Assembly (NCBI RefSeq): GCF_008728515.1
Contig: NC_044984.1
Location: forward strand, 89,017,181-89,081,180
DNA: 64,000 bases
Source of the DNA: Papio anubis
Taxonomy: Eukaryota; Chordata; Mammalia; Primates; Cercopithecidae
Reading direction: 5' to 3'
Positions 8,917 to 21,021 of the stretch are shown here, one piece after another. The notes under the pieces were generated by a model, which was not told the DNA's origin, searched no databases, and saw nothing but the letters and a program-made list of their open reading frames with translations. A program made the position numbers and the translations under genes. Position 1 is the first letter of the stretch. Every line of letters begins with the position of its first letter.

Positions 8917-10735
8917 GAACCAGGCCTAATTTTAGGACTAAACATACAACAAATGTCCACTAAAGCTTTTAGTTCCTAACTCAGAAGAGAAGGAGAAAAG
9001 GCGTGAGCAAGAGCTGCTGGGCACTAAACTTAAGGTCTTTTGGGGGCAGTTCTGGAAAATTTCCCATCCATGCTTGTTCATTCCCATAGGTTTCTGGCAG
9101 TGTCTGTCAGTAGAACCTTCCCAGGAAGAGGGGAAGACAGCAAGGAAAGGGATGTGGGAATACCATGTTTACTCTAGGAGAACCGCCCCCAGGAAAAACG
9201 AGTCTTGGAGGCCCTTAGAGAGCAGAGAAAAGAGGCTACGCCTGGGAGCAGAGGGTCTGCCTACTGCCGTGCCCCAGCGGCCCAGGCTTCTCCATTTCCC
9301 ATCACATTCACTCACCACCTCACTTACCCCTAAAACACGCAGGGCGGGTCTTCTTGGAAGGGACCTGTACTTAGTGTAAGTTTCTAAACAAGAGTTACAA
9401 ATCCAGCGCCTGTCTTGCAGAGTCCTTTGGCATCTCCAGCCTGAACGAGCTCTCTCAGACTGTGCTGTGTTCACTATAGGCACCCTGCACAACGGGGAAA
9501 GTAATTTGTCTCCTAAAGTACAGTTTCCTAGATAAATAGGTGAATATAACAAGGGTGTGCAGTATTATCTATCAGATAACAATAATTGTTTCCCTTTTTG
9601 CCTTGGATGCTAGGAAATTCAGAATCAAACTTAGAGTCACTCAGTTAGATCTGGTGATCAGCCTATTTGTTTTCCCCTCCTTTTTTGACTTTTGGATATT
9701 AGCATTACTCTAACTATATCTTCCATGTGTCTTATCATAATCATCATCTTAGTGGAAAGAGGTGGGTATACTTTAACCTGCTTATTAAGAGGCTAGGTAT
9801 GTCATCTTGCCCGGAGATGAACACTACACCAGCACTCCTATGTTTCACAGGGGGAATGTGGTCAAACATACCCAGCTCATGAACCTGCACCACTGCTTCC
9901 CCATCCCCATTCCTAGGGCATCCAGAGAAAGCCACATCATGGTCACAAATTGGCTCATGTCCTTTGACAAGCTGCTACGTAAGACTAAGCCAGGAAATAG
10001 TGTTTGGTACTGGAGCCCCAAAGTGCATTCCCAAAGCGTATGCAAGCCTCATAATTAAATTATTCTCTGAGGGTGAGGGTTTCATTTATTTTTGGTAGTA
10101 TAACAAATACTGGGGGGAAAAACATATATACTGGATGATTTGCAGTATAGAATTTTCTTATAAATGGATCAGACTACTACTAGCTATCAGACAAGGCTTA
10201 GAAATAAGTAGCTTTTCAAGAGTAGAAGAAAAACTGATCAACAGTCATTTCTTTCCCTTTGCAATGCTGAAGCTAATTTTGCGCAGTTTTATTTTTCTAA
10301 TATAAGCCAGCAGTATTATCACCAAATGGCAATTAGAACTAAAAAGCTGCCTTTAGTTGTATCAAAATAATATAGCATTCCACTTAAATAAAAAAAAAAA
10401 ATGTCCATGAAAAGTACATTCAATCAATATTTTGGTACAGCATTTATTTCTGGCGTGGAAAAACAGCCTTACTTTGAAGTTGTGCTTGGCCTTCAAATGA
10501 GGCCATCAACATAAAAACTCTGATTTCCCTGAGTTGAATAAAATCATCTTTTCAAAAGATAAATCAGATTATACCCTGTTCTTTCCCAAAGATCTTTAAT
10601 GTTCCCTGAAGTATGAAATACTTAACAAAGAATTTAAGGCTCTCTTGATCAGGGTCCTATCCTAGTCCTTTTCCAGCAGATCCATCCATCATGATGTTTT
10701 AAGCACATCTATGTATAGCCCCTAGAGTAAGGCTG
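8917..10735. other. No gene seen; 1.8 kb without recognised repeats
   Basis: One of the longer stretches without a recognisable repeat. The part around 9120-9480 is more GC-rich and open on both strands (9074-9379 plus, 9169-9552 minus). I see no domain, start context or flanking splice signals that would make it an exon. An A run lies at about 10390-10401. Confidence 0.5.
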
Positions 10736-10739
10736 GACC

Positions 10740-10890
10740 TTTATATACACCCTCCTTTAATCCTCATATCTCCATGTCATTAGCTCTGCCTTGCAGATTT
10801 GAAAGTGGGAGGCATCAAAAAGTTATGGTGACAGCTAAGAAGACATAGACCCAGGATTTGTACTAAAGTCTAGTTTTTAACCTCCATCTT
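10740..10890 (-). mobile_element. Probable MIR fragment
   Basis: 'tttaatcctcatatctcca', 'gcagatttgaaagtggga' and 'acccaggatttg' occur in the order of a reversed MIR, but divergence is strong. Confidence 0.4.
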
Positions 10891-10924
10891 ATTCCATGTG
10901 TGTGATGAGCCAGTCACACCTGGA

Positions 10925-11285
10925 CACTGCATGCACTTTGCTATTTCTGTGTTTGTTCCTCACCCTAGCATGGTCTCCTTCCCAATTCACCTTTCAAGGA
11001 CCAAGTCAAACAATGTCTCTTTCACAAAGGTTCTCCCACCCCCACGCCCAGCTAGTATTGACTGCTTCCTTTGTGCTTCCCCCCATTTGCACTGATTCCT
11101 CATACAGTGCTTATTTTTCTAGGTATGACATGTGTTTGAATAACACATTGTTTCTCCAACATTTGGATGCCTCCTTGGAGACAAGGATCATCTATCATCT
11201 ACTAGGCCACCTGTGTCTGCTCCACACTCTTTCCTCAATAGGACCTTAGTTCTTATTAAGTGAATCAGTTGTTGACTAGCAGCCA
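10925..11285 (+). mobile_element. L2 LINE 3' fragment
   Basis: Pyrimidine-rich L2 text: 'cctttcaaggaccaagtcaa', 'ctttcacaaaggttctccca', a 'cttatttttctaggtatgaca' block and a late 'tccttggagacaaggatc' block near the 3' end. Frames in this stretch are remnants, not genes. Confidence 0.6.
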
Positions 11286-11532
11286 ACTAGGGCAGCCAGT
11301 TGTTTAGGGACAAGTGGCTGCCCTAGTTGTTTACATTTGCTCAGCTGTTTGCAATGAGATCAAGAAGAATCTGCAGCTGAGGTTGTGTTGGGTTGCTTTC
11401 AAAACAGACCGGACTGTGAATGGTTCATGGCTTGTGACACATGTGAGAGGTCAAACAGGAAACTGATGTGTTTCATGGCTCTTCACTGCTCCAAGCAGAA
11501 TATAGGTGATCAATTACCAAATGATAAATATT

Positions 11533-11850
11533 GCCGGGTATGGTGGGTCATGCTTATAATCCCAGCACTTTGGGAGGCAGAGGCAGGAGAATCACTTGAG
11601 CCCAGGAGTTTGAGACCAGCCTGGGCAACATAGTAAGTCCCTGTCCCTATTAAAAAAAAAAAAAAAAAAAATGAGCCAGGCATGGTGGCATGCCTGTAGT
11701 CCCAGCTACTCAGGAGGCTGAGATAGGAGGACTGACTGAGCCCAGGAGTTTCAGGCTGCAGTGAACTATGATTGCTCCCTTGCACTCCAGCCTGGACGAC
11801 AAAGCCAGACTCTGTCTCTAAGAAAGAAAAAGAAAAAGAAAAAAAAAAAT
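11533..11850 (+). mobile_element. AluJ
   Basis: A dimeric Alu with 'gagcccaggagtttgagacc' and 'gaggctgcagtgaactatgattg' features typical of J elements. It has a long A-linker and an (AAAG)-like tail. Confidence 0.94.
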
Positions 11851-12034
11851 TAAGATCTCCCACGTTCAGAATATGCAGGTGTGATCCTTTCCTCCCTAAG
11901 GGACCTTTTCCCTGGGGGGACCATTGTAACTGTGGCAGACAGCTCAGGTGCCTCCTCCTTTGGACACACCCATATGTTCTGACTCAATCCACTATTTGTG
12001 ATGACATAAGGAAGCAGTCTTAAATAATTTCTCA

Positions 12035-12344
12035 GGCCAGGTGCAGTGGATCACGCCCGTAATCCCAGCACTCTGGGAGGACGCGGGTGGATCACCTGAG
12101 GTCAGGAGTTTGAGACCAGCCTGGTCCAACATGGCAAAACCCCGTCTCTACTAAAAATACAAAAACTAGCCAGATGTGGTGGTGTAAGCCTATAATCTCA
12201 GCTACTCAGTGGGGCTGAGGCAGGAGAATCACTTGAACCTGGAAGGCGGAGGTTGCAGTGAGCCAAGATCGTGCCACTGCACTCCAGCCTGGACGACAGA
12301 GCGAGACTCTGTCTCAAAAAGTAAATAAATAAATAATGAAAATA
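12035..12344 (+). mobile_element. AluS
   Basis: A full-length Alu with a (AAAT)n tail. It is flanked by a perfect 12-bp target duplication, AAATAATTTCTC (12022-12033 and 12345-12356). Confidence 0.96.
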
Positions 12345-12569
12345 AAATAATTTCTCTAATGCAGCAGCAAGGTTCTGAAATGTAGTTTCTTGTCCCTTAG
12401 GAAATCACAATTTGATAGAACAGGACCACAGAAATGAAGGAGTCCTTTCACCCTCCAAAGTCCAAGAAGGCAACGACTTGTTTAAAGGACACAAGCAGGC
12501 CTCAAGAAGAATGGCTCAAGAGAGGACAGAATCTTGCCAGGATCATTCAAGTTTATCAGAAAAGAGAAG

Positions 12570-12720
12570 CCACCAGTTACTGAGGACTCATCAGCATCAA
12601 ATAATTTTCTAAATGGTTTTGGCACCTTATTTTATTTTTCCTTTCAAGAATCTGATATTAGAATTAAAACTCCCATCTTCTCAGAAAAGTGACTCAAAGC
12701 TAGTAAGTGGCAGAGCTGTG
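12570..12720 (-). mobile_element. Probable MIR fragment
   Basis: The close 'gactcaaagctagtaagtgg-cagagctg' matches a reversed MIR. The earlier part is strongly diverged. Confidence 0.45.
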
Positions 12721-13500
12721 TGATTCCAGCGCAGGTGCACCTGGCTCCAGGAATATCCTACCTTTTCTTGAGCTCTGTGTATGCCAAACCATTTATCATA
12801 CATAATCTGTTACCTATAACCCCTAAAACCCCTCAAATTTACTTAGTTTACTCAAACCATTGTGTCACCATTAAATACTGCAAATGTGAAAAATATGTAT
12901 GATAGAGAAACCAGAAGAGCAAATACAGACTCCTTTAGACTCCTTGGTGCCACAAGGCAATTACTGGAGATGTTCTCAATTTGACATTCATAAATAGGAA
13001 AGAAACGAGCTTAAATCCCAAGATATCTTGCATAATAAAAAATGTGGGTTACTTCTGTTTTACCCACTACCAAAGATCCTCAAGGCCGGCTTATACATAA
13101 ACTCCCTCTTTGGCTAAAGCTCTGGCAGGTTCTACAGTCATTAAATGCTCTGCTATCAATAAGAGGAGGCTTTCTTCTCCCACAGCCACAGACGTTTAAA
13201 GGCTCCAAAGATTCGTGTTTCAGGCAGAGAACAGTCCTCCTCTAAGATCATACTGTTTTGTGAACTGGGATAAAAGAAACGACAAAAAAAAAAAAAAAAA
13301 AAAAAAAGAATAGTGGGCTGTGATTTTAAAGATAAACACGGTACCATGACCCTTCTTAGAACCTAAGTCTATATTTGGGTTGGCTATATTTCCAAAACAC
13401 AAGCAACAGACTTCCAGGACCCACCCACAACACTCGCAGCAACCAGGCAGCTCAGATCTCATGGGAAAGCTCTGATTCCACAGCCATGTATCCTAAATAA
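12721..13500. other. No gene seen; contains a 24-A run
   Basis: AT-rich unique-looking DNA. A run of 24 A (13284-13307) could be the tail of an unrecognised retrocopy, but no parent transcript or flanking duplication was found. Confidence 0.5.
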
Positions 13501-13504
13501 AGGT

Positions 13505-13745
13505 GTGCTTCCAGGGTGGTAGCATAAGCCAGTGGTTCAAGGCAGAGATTTCAGAGCCAGACTGCCTAGGTTCAGCACTGCCATGTGAATTACCTCATCT
13601 TGGGCAAGTTACTTTCTCTATGCCTTAATTTTCTCATCTGTAAAATGAGGACAGCAGTACCTACTAGTTCACAGTGTGACTGTGAGGATTACAGGAATTC
13701 ATGATAGGGTCTTGTACAGAGTAAATGCTATAAGTGTTGGCCATG
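13505..13745 (+). mobile_element. MIR SINE
   Basis: A well-kept MIR: 'gagccagactgcctaggttc', 'cttgggcaagttacttt', 'ctcatctgtaaaatgagga', 'gactgtgaggattacagga' and 'tacagagtaaatgctataag'. Confidence 0.92.
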
Positions 13746-13749
13746 GTTT

Positions 13750-14380
13750 ATTAAACCTAACATACCCCAGATAGGCGGGTTCTTCAGAAGACTCCAGAGC
13801 CAAGAACAGTGATGCTGCTGTCACCATCATTAAGATCTTTCAACAGAAGCCGATCATTGTCCCCATTGCTCTCACATGCATGGAGTGTTTGTGTGCACAC
13901 AAACTGCTGCTTGTCTATGTATCTTGCAGCAGAAAGGAGGGTGGAGAGTGGAGAACAGGATCTCAAATTCATACCAGGAGGTCCCATAAGAATCAAGTTT
14001 CAATGAACCTGAACAGGAAAGATAATTTTTAAAAGATACCAACCCCCCCACCCCACACACAAAAGCCTAAGACACTGCTTTACAGTCTTACCTAGTATTT
14101 AATTTGACTTGTATAAAGGTACCTTACGTAAAATCACTAAACTTTACATTCTCAACAGCCAGCTCTTAATGTTTTTATAATTGTCAAGTATCTTCTATGT
14201 TGCTATTTTTAGTAAAACTAGGACTCTGAAGTAAGACCCTCAAGACAGATGTCTAACATTTCCACCTCCAAGTCTTTAAGCAAAACAAGAGAAAATCGTA
14301 TTAGAAAGGCCTATCTAATGATTATAACTTGCTACTTTCTCTAAAAAGCCTCCTTAGCCTACTTTTTGAGAGTACTGGCA
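13750..14380. other. No gene seen; unassigned sequence
   Basis: A unique-looking AT-rich stretch. Several overlapping short frames near 13784-14060 lie on both strands and show no recognisable product. Confidence 0.5.
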
Positions 14381-14381
14381 T

Positions 14382-14502
14382 GGCTAGGCACAGTGGCATG
14401 TGCCTGTGGCCCCAGCTACGCAGGAAGCTGAGCCAGGAGGATCGTTTGAGCCCAAGAGTTGGAGGCCAGCCTGGGTAACACAGCAAGACCCCGTCTCTAA
14501 AA
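14382..14502 (+). mobile_element. Alu right monomer (FRAM-type)
   Basis: A single Alu arm from 'ggctaggcacagtggcatg' to 'gaccccgtctctaaaaaaa' without a left arm. A GA-rich stretch and a short (GAAT)n tract follow. Confidence 0.85.
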
Positions 14503-14693
14503 AAAGGAGGGGTGGGGGGAGAGAGAGAAAATGAATGAATGAATATGAATTATGCTTGGAAGCTTGTTTTTACAGATATTATATGGGGGGTTTGGGGACT
14601 GGGTTATACTTAATTCCATGACCTTAGGTATAAACAGCATAATTATTTTACTGATGTTCTCTCTCCTTCATCTCTTCTTTATAACCGCTACCT

Positions 14694-14720
14694 GTTTTTG
14701 TTTTGTTTTGTTTTGTTTTT
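14694..14720. repeat. (TTTTG)n simple repeat
   Basis: About five TTTTG units. They are not attached to a recognisable Alu body on either side. Confidence 0.9.
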
Positions 14721-14780
14721 TGGCGTGGTAGTTTCTCTCCAGATTGACCCTTCCTTGCTATCCTGAGGGCCATCTATCTT

Positions 14781-15077
14781 TTTTTTTTTTTTTTTTGAGA
14801 TGGAGTCTCGCTCTGTCGCCCAGGCTGGAGTGCAGTGGCCAGATCTCAGCTCACTGCAAGCTCCGCCTCCTGGGTTTACGCCATTCTCCTGCCTCAGCCT
14901 CCCGAGTAGCTGGGACTACAGGCGCTCGCCACCTCGCCCGGCTAGTTTTTTGCATTTTTTAGTAGAGACGGGGTTTCACCGTGTTAGCCAAGATGGTCTC
15001 GATCTCCTGACCTCGTGATCCGCCCGCCTCGGACTCCCAAAGTGCTGGGATTACAGGCGTGAGCCACCGCGCCCGGC
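14781..15077 (-). mobile_element. Young AluY of the Old World monkey (AluYR) type
   Basis: A full-length, little-diverged Alu on the minus strand. The right arm reads CCACCTCGCCCGGCTAG (reverse of CTAGCCGGGCGAGGTGG), a text typical of AluYR elements of macaque and baboon. It is flanked by a perfect 15-bp target duplication, AGGGCCATCTATCTT (14766-14780 and 15078-15092). Confidence 0.95.
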
Positions 15078-15329
15078 AGGGCCATCTATCTTAATCCATA
15101 TACTCATTTCCTATCTCACCTATAGCAAAGGCAACAGTTTAACTGGGTTTCCTTGTTTTCAGTGTTCTATTCCTTCCATCTAGTCTATAGGAAGTAATTA
15201 CACTGATCTTCTAAACTCCCACTTCCATCACATTAAAACACTGCTTAAGATGTTCAATGATTCTTCCTTCAATAAGGAGATTGGATTCCTCCCCTTGCTG
15301 GTACTTAAGCCCTGAGTAAATTTTTCCTA

Positions 15330-15690
15330 TTCAACTTCCAATGTCTTCCTCCTTCCGTCACCATCCACCAAACAGATCTCAGCACTATGGTACATGAACA
15401 CATTTCTGGACTTTGTTTCACCTCAATACTTACACCATTCCCTTCTGGACACAGCATCTCAAGGCCTCTGTCATATCCAAATCCTACCATTCCTTCAAGA
15501 TCTCTTCCATGAGGCCTTTCCAAAGGACTTCTTCTCCTTCCTGATCCATTCTGGCTCTTATGTATACTGTTAGGTGGGTCCCTCCTTGTTTTATCATCTT
15601 TGCTGGGTTTTTTACTAGTTACTGAAAGCATTCACTTTCTTAGGTGCCATACGACACTCAGCACAGAATGCACAGTATCACTGAGCAGCA
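15330..15690 (+). mobile_element. L2 LINE 3' fragment
   Basis: L2 text is readable at 'ttcaagatctcttccatga-ggcctttccaaag' and onward through 'tgctgggttttttactag'. The minus-strand frame at 15305-15631 is a by-product. Confidence 0.6.
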
Positions 15691-15983
15691 AATACCTATA
15701 TACGAACCCAATTTCTCTATGCTGTAACAAATTCTGAATGAGATGTCCAAGAAAGAAATATATGTTTACCAATATATACATACATATGTATGTGCATGTA
15801 TACATGCACACACCTAATTAAAACACAAGTTTCATAAAAATCTTTACTACATACAATGTAACTGTATTTACAGTTACCTAATTTTCTGGACAACTGGATA
15901 TTAGAAATTATAATTACTTTTGTTAATTTTGTTATGTAGAAATAGTCCTTGTTTGCAGATACATGTTAGAAACAAAGTGCCCT

Positions 15984-16292
15984 GGCTGGACTTGGTGGCT
16001 CACGCCTGTAATCCCAGCACTTTGGGAGGCTGAGGCAGGCAGATCACTTGAGGCCAGGCGTTTGAGACCAGCCTGGCCAACATGGTGATAGCCCATCTCT
16101 ACTAAAAATACAAAATTAGCTGGGCTTGATGGTAGAGGCCTGTAATCTCAGCTACTCAGGGGGGTGCTGAGGCATGAGAATCACTTGAACCTGGGAGGCG
16201 GAGACTGCAGTGAGCCAAGATCGTGCCACTATACTCACTACACTCCAGCCCCGGCAACAGAGCGAGGCTCTGTCTCAAAAAACAAAAAAGAA
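15984..16292 (+). mobile_element. AluS, outer member of an Alu-in-Alu-tail pair
   Basis: A full-length Alu beginning after AGAAACAAAGTGCCCT (15968-15983). The matching right-hand copy, AGAAACAAAGTACCCT (16591-16606), lies only after the next Alu. The second Alu was therefore inserted into this one's A-rich tail. Confidence 0.95.
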
Positions 16293-16590
16293 GGCTGGGC
16301 GCGGTTGCTCATGCTGTAATCCCAACACTGTGGGGGGCCAAGCTGGGTGGATCACATGAGGTGAGAAGTTCGAGACCAGCCTGGCTAACCCCACCTCTCC
16401 TAAAAAATTGGCTGAGCATGGTGGTGTGCGCCTGTAATCCCAGCTAATTGGGGAGGCTGAGGCAGGAGAATCACTTGAACCTGGGAGGCAGAGGTTGCAG
16501 TGAACCAAGATTATGCCTCTGCACTCCAGCCTGGGTGATGGAGTGAGACCCGATCTCAAAAAATAAAAAATAAAATAAAGAAAAGAAAAA
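16293..16590 (+). mobile_element. AluS inserted into the tail of the preceding Alu
   Basis: It begins with GGCTGGGCGCGG directly after the first Alu's A-rich tail and has its own (AAAT/AAAG) tail. It lacks about a dozen bases after 'accagcctggct'. Confidence 0.95.
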
Positions 16591-16606
16591 AGAAACAAAG
16601 TACCCT

Positions 16607-17369
16607 CATGTCTGCATATCACTTACTTTTAACAGGTCACAAACACACACAAAGAAAATAACATTTTAAATTGTTGATTCTGGGTAAGGTAGATGACTAT
16701 TTGCTGTGATGTTCCTTCTGCTTTTCCATATAAGTATATAAAGTGATAGTTGGTACTCATCAAATTTATTTCATGACCATAATCCTGTTTGAAAAACAGT
16801 GCTTTATAATTAGAAAAAAGACAAGCCACTTGTCCCTATGTTTGTTAATCATACTTAAGGAAGTCTCTAACATTCTGAAGAATGTTCTGTGGTTACTTCC
16901 TGGCCAATAAAGGATTTAATGTTCCATTGCTGAGTCTACTAATCTCTCCTTCAAAATCCTTTCTATGAAACTTCCTGTGAATCATTACGACCTTAGCAGA
17001 AAGGTATAAGATTAGGGATTGGTCTTTCACTTGCAGAGATCACAGATTCAGAACTTACCCTAAGACCTCCTATACTGAGAACAATCCTTGTGGTTTTCAC
17101 AGGGCTTTAAAAGAACTAAATCTAGGAACATCAAAAGTTCAAGACAGTGCGCTAAAACTGAAAGTGCCATAGCAAACATGTGCACTGGTTACATTTTCCC
17201 CTTCCTTTTAAGAATAGGTTTTAATAAAAGATGAAGTTCCATGAACAGTCAGTAACACCTCATTTAATTGACACTAAGGGAAGTATTCTAGATGAGTGAA
17301 TGAAATTTGTAGATAACTGAAACTCCAAGTCTTGCTAATTAGAGATTTCTACATTTTCTTCTTTCGTTT
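16607..17369. other. No gene seen; unassigned sequence
   Basis: AT-rich and unique-looking. No exon, RNA or clear repeat was recognised. Confidence 0.5.
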
Positions 17370-17497
17370 AATTTCTTTTAGAGACAAGGTCTTGCTGTGT
17401 TGCCCAGGCTGGCTTCCAACTCCTGGACTCAAGTGATCTTCCTTCCTCTGCATCCCAAGTAACTGAGGCTACAGGCAGGCACCACCATGCCCAGGTG
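17370..17497 (-). mobile_element. Alu left monomer (FLAM-type)
   Basis: A single Alu arm from 'agagacaaggtcttgctgtg' to 'caccaccatgcccagg'. AGATTTCTACATTTTC on the left and GGATTTCTAAATTTCC on the right look like a decayed target duplication. Confidence 0.85.
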
Positions 17498-17815
17498 GAT
17501 TTCTAAATTTCCAAGATTGCTTTCCTGTTAACTACGGACATCCACCTAATCAAGTTTGAATTGTGACACAGCAACAGCGACCTCAAGAAGACAACTGAAC
17601 TCGATCACTCGGGGCACCTGGGATCAAATTAACCTTAGGTCCTCGTGAAGAAGCAAAGTGGTTGAACTCTGCAAACTCTAAGGGCCTTGCAGCTCTTATA
17701 TGCAGCAGTTCTGTTACTACTAGGTCTGTAAGGCTGGCACCCCACACGCAAAATGCCAATAGTCTTCTTAATAAAATTATTAGCACAGACCAACTAACAC
17801 AAACTGAATATTATT
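17498..17815. other. No gene seen; unassigned sequence
   Basis: Unique-looking DNA between two Alu insertions. The minus-strand frame at 17583-17786 has no recognisable content. Confidence 0.5.
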
Positions 17816-17835
17816 CTTTATAATGAATCTTATTT

Positions 17836-18128
17836 CTTATTTTTTTGAGACAGAGTCTTGCTGTGTCACCCAGGCTAGAGTGCAGTGGTGCGATCTCAGT
17901 TCACCGCAACTTCTGCCTCCAAGGCTCAAGTGATTCTCATGCTTCAGCTTCCCGAGTAGCTGGGATTACAGACGTGCAACACCAAGACTGGCTAATTTTT
18001 GTGTTTTTAGTAGAGATAAGGTTTTGCCATCTTGGCCAGGGTGGTCTTGAACTCCTGGCCTCATGTGATCTGCCCATCTTGGTCTCCCAAAATGCTGGAA
18101 TTATAGGCATGAGCCATCCTAGCTGGCC
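17836..18128 (-). mobile_element. Full-length AluS
   Basis: A minus-strand Alu flanked by a perfect 20-bp target duplication, CTTTATAATGAATCTTATTT (17816-17835 and 18129-18148), one of the longest in the window. Confidence 0.96.
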
Positions 18129-18199
18129 CTTTATAATGAATCTTATTTACCAAAATAAAATTTAAGCAACAAGTCGTTAAAAACTATATGCAACAAAAG

Positions 18200-18505
18200 G
18201 AATGAACAACTGTTTAACAAACAACCCAGACAAATCTCATGTGTGTAACACTTAATGAAAGAAGCCACACACAAAAATGTGATGCTGTATGATCAGCATG
18301 CTACAGAGGTGAGAAGAGTGGTTACCTTTTGCGGGGAAGTAGGGGTAGGGAGAATGATTTACCAGGAGGTGGCACCAGGGAGCAGTGGGGCGCCGATAAC
18401 GATCCAGGCGGCAGTTACTCAGGGCATATACACAGGTAACAATTATCCAACTGTACATTTAAGATGTATATACTTTACTGTAAGTGAAACTTCAAAAAAG
18501 TAAAA
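18200..18505 (+). mobile_element. Old L1 (L1M type) 3' end
   Basis: Landmarks are 'cttaatgaaagaagccacac', 'gagaagagtggttacctttt', 'ccaactgtacatttaagatg' and 'gtatatactttactgtaag'. This is the usual order at the 3' end of old L1 copies. Confidence 0.8.
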
Positions 18506-18509
18506 TATA

Positions 18510-19150
18510 GGATGCAAAAAAACAAAAACGCAGGAGCTGTCAAAACTATTATCTTTATAGCACCTACAATATTATAAATACACAATGAATAAATGTTAAC
18601 GTACAGTATTGCTCAATTCTAGCAGGAAAAATAACCCTTAAATTTCATTAGCATGACAACCTGTCAGCTCTTTAACATTTTTAAAGTTTCCCAAACTTTC
18701 ATGACACTGTCTCATAAATATTTGTTTTTAGAATATAAAAGAGCCATTGAAAAAGAGCATAAATCCACATGGTGTACTAGCAAGGCATTAATATCTGTGG
18801 TTTAACTGAATACATAAGATTTAGATACAAAAATATGCAATTTAGAATTCTGCAAAATGCAGCAAAATCCTAATACCATGTTGATCCAGATTGCTAATGC
18901 CTCGTTTTATTACATAATAGTCATTTAGAAAGCCAATGTTTCTCAATGAGGCTGAATTTAACTAAAAGCACACAAAGTACAATTAAGGCTTACTTACTTA
19001 GACCAAATTGTCTTTATGATAGCTAATGGAACTGATTAACTGAGGTTGCAAACCAAGCCCCCTAAAACACAGAATTGCTACTTGAAAATGTTTTTCTGGG
19101 CATCTTTTGTGAACTAAGTAGGGTGTTGAAAGAACTGGAGTCAGAGAAAT
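18510..19150. other. No gene seen; AT-rich unassigned sequence
   Basis: Strongly AT-rich. No exon or repeat was recognised. Confidence 0.5.
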
Positions 19151-19154
19151 ATGA

Positions 19155-19770
19155 TAAGCTCTGCCCTAAGAGGTCACTGTTGGGGCAGGGAGGCATACAG
19201 AATTAAAAAATGTAACAAGGCCAGGCACAGTGGCTTACACCTGTAATCCCAGCACTCTGGGAGGCTGAGGCAGGAGGACTGCTTGAGTCCAGCAGTTTGA
19301 GACCAGCTAGGGCAAAATAGTGAGACCCCATCTCTACAAAAAAAAAAAAAGGCTGCGTGTGGTAGTGTCTGTGGTCCTAGCTACTTGAGAGGCTGAGGTG
19401 GGAGGATTTCTTGAACCTAAGAGGTTGAGGCTGCAGGGCCATGATTGTGCCACTGCACTTCAGCCTAGGTGACAGAGTGAGACTTCATTAAAAAAAAAAA
19501 AAAGTAACGAGTACTATAGGAACCAAGGGGAGGAAATAAGTAAGCAGGGGGCTTCATTGAGAAGCTTCTGAGAAGGTGATAATTGGCTTAGAGGTGGCTC
19601 AAAAATCTGCTGAGCGCCTAGCAAGGAGCACACTGTATCTGCAGAAGGAAAAACTAGAATATGTACTTAGGAAACTAAAAGTTGGAGTATCTAAAATTGA
19701 GAATGGCTAAATGGGTCATTCTAAATCAAGGCATGATTGAGGACTGGGGCAAAAAAGAGGTGCATGGCAA
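19155..19770 (-). mobile_element. L2 LINE, split by an Alu
   Basis: Both sides of the Alu at 19219 read as reverse-complement L2: 'gtcactgttggggcagggagg' before it; 'gagaaggtgataattggctta', 'agcaaggagcacactgta' and 'tctaaatcaaggcatgattg' after it. The copy is strongly decayed. Confidence 0.5.
19219..19503 (+). mobile_element. AluJ
   Basis: A dimeric Alu with 'gcttgagtccagcagtttg' and 'gaggttgaggctgcagg' J features. The flanks GTAACAAG and GTAACGAG suggest an 8-bp target duplication with one mismatch. Confidence 0.94.
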
Positions 19771-19779
19771 ACATTCCTA

Positions 19780-21005
19780 AAAGGAGGAGGCACAAGGCTC
19801 AGAAGAACACAGACAACCTGCAACAGGCTCTGCAAGCCACGCGAGGCTCGACACCTGACCAGGCAGACAAGGGGAAGCCAGGGATTTTAAAGCAGGTGGC
19901 GTTTTTATAATCATGAAAATAAAATACTGAGAAACAGAGACTTTGGAATATCAAAAAAGAAAAGGAGCCTTATCTTAAATACAGATACTGTTTAGGTTCT
20001 TATTAATTTTTAAAAATATAGCACTGTGACGATACTGTATAGAGGGATTTTGGATTTAGTTCATGTCACATAAGAATGGTTCATTTATGAATCTGTGTAA
20101 TTGGTCATGACATGCATATACACTTATTGCATACCAACATTAAGTGAGCCTCTGTCTGGGTTGCTGGGTTCATGTAATTTGGACTTTTTTTTTTTTTAAG
20201 CATCATTTGAAGCCAAGGATAGCTAAGTTCTTACCTAAAAGAACACTGTTCATTACATATGGAAAATCAGGCACTTTGCCTCATAAATACATGATTCATA
20301 ATTTATTCCATCTCCACTCATCTCTCCTCTACAGGCTCAATACTAATTGAACTCCAATTATTATCACAGCCTTGGTACTTTCCATCAGGGGGCTAAAGAA
20401 GAGCAAAGTTTTCACCTATGATGAACAAAATGGCAGGACTTAAAGATGATTTCCTGAAGAGTGCAATGCCTTCTGTCTGTTATGGACAGAAAAGAGAAAT
20501 CCCTCAATGTACACAGCAAATCACATTCCCCTCACTCTAAGCCATACTTATGAAGATATCCCAGATTCTCCTGAATGCAGGAAAGTACCACGGTTACACC
20601 TATCTACTCCATTGAACCAGGTACTAACTATGACTACAATTATATGTGGAAAAAAAAATCCAAATGAGTTTAGTAACAGAAATAACAAACAAACAAACAA
20701 GTGTGTGTGTAGGGGGTGGATAGAAGGCAGTCTCGAAAGCGTCAAAGCTAGATGCTCTTTTTCTCTTTACTAGGAATTGCAATCAACCAAACCATGGGTC
20801 TGTACCTGACCTAGAGCCTTAACAATGCAACAAGACTGTGAGAACTCTCACTCAGGGACACCTGCTCTTAGCCTATTACGGAACTACTGCCGGTGTGCAG
20901 AAGTATCATTTGGAAACATGAATTTTATGTCCAAAGGGTAAAATGCCCAAGAAGCTTTACTCATGCCAAGTTTCCTAAGAATCATGGGGCTTCCTTTTGC
21001 CTTGG
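19780..21005. other. No gene seen; unassigned sequence
   Basis: Unique-looking DNA with an AAAC/GT-rich stretch at about 20686-20712. Short frames at 20507-20773 and 20144-20350 have no recognisable content. Confidence 0.5.
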
Positions 21006-21021
21006 GGAAGGAGGTGAACTT

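Noticed and set aside
9074..9552. GC-richer region with open frames on both strands, considered as a possible exon
   Set aside because: No recognisable protein text, no clear donor and acceptor pair, and the frames conflict.
13284..13307. 24-A run considered as a retrocopy tail
   Set aside because: No parent transcript recognised upstream and no flanking duplication found.
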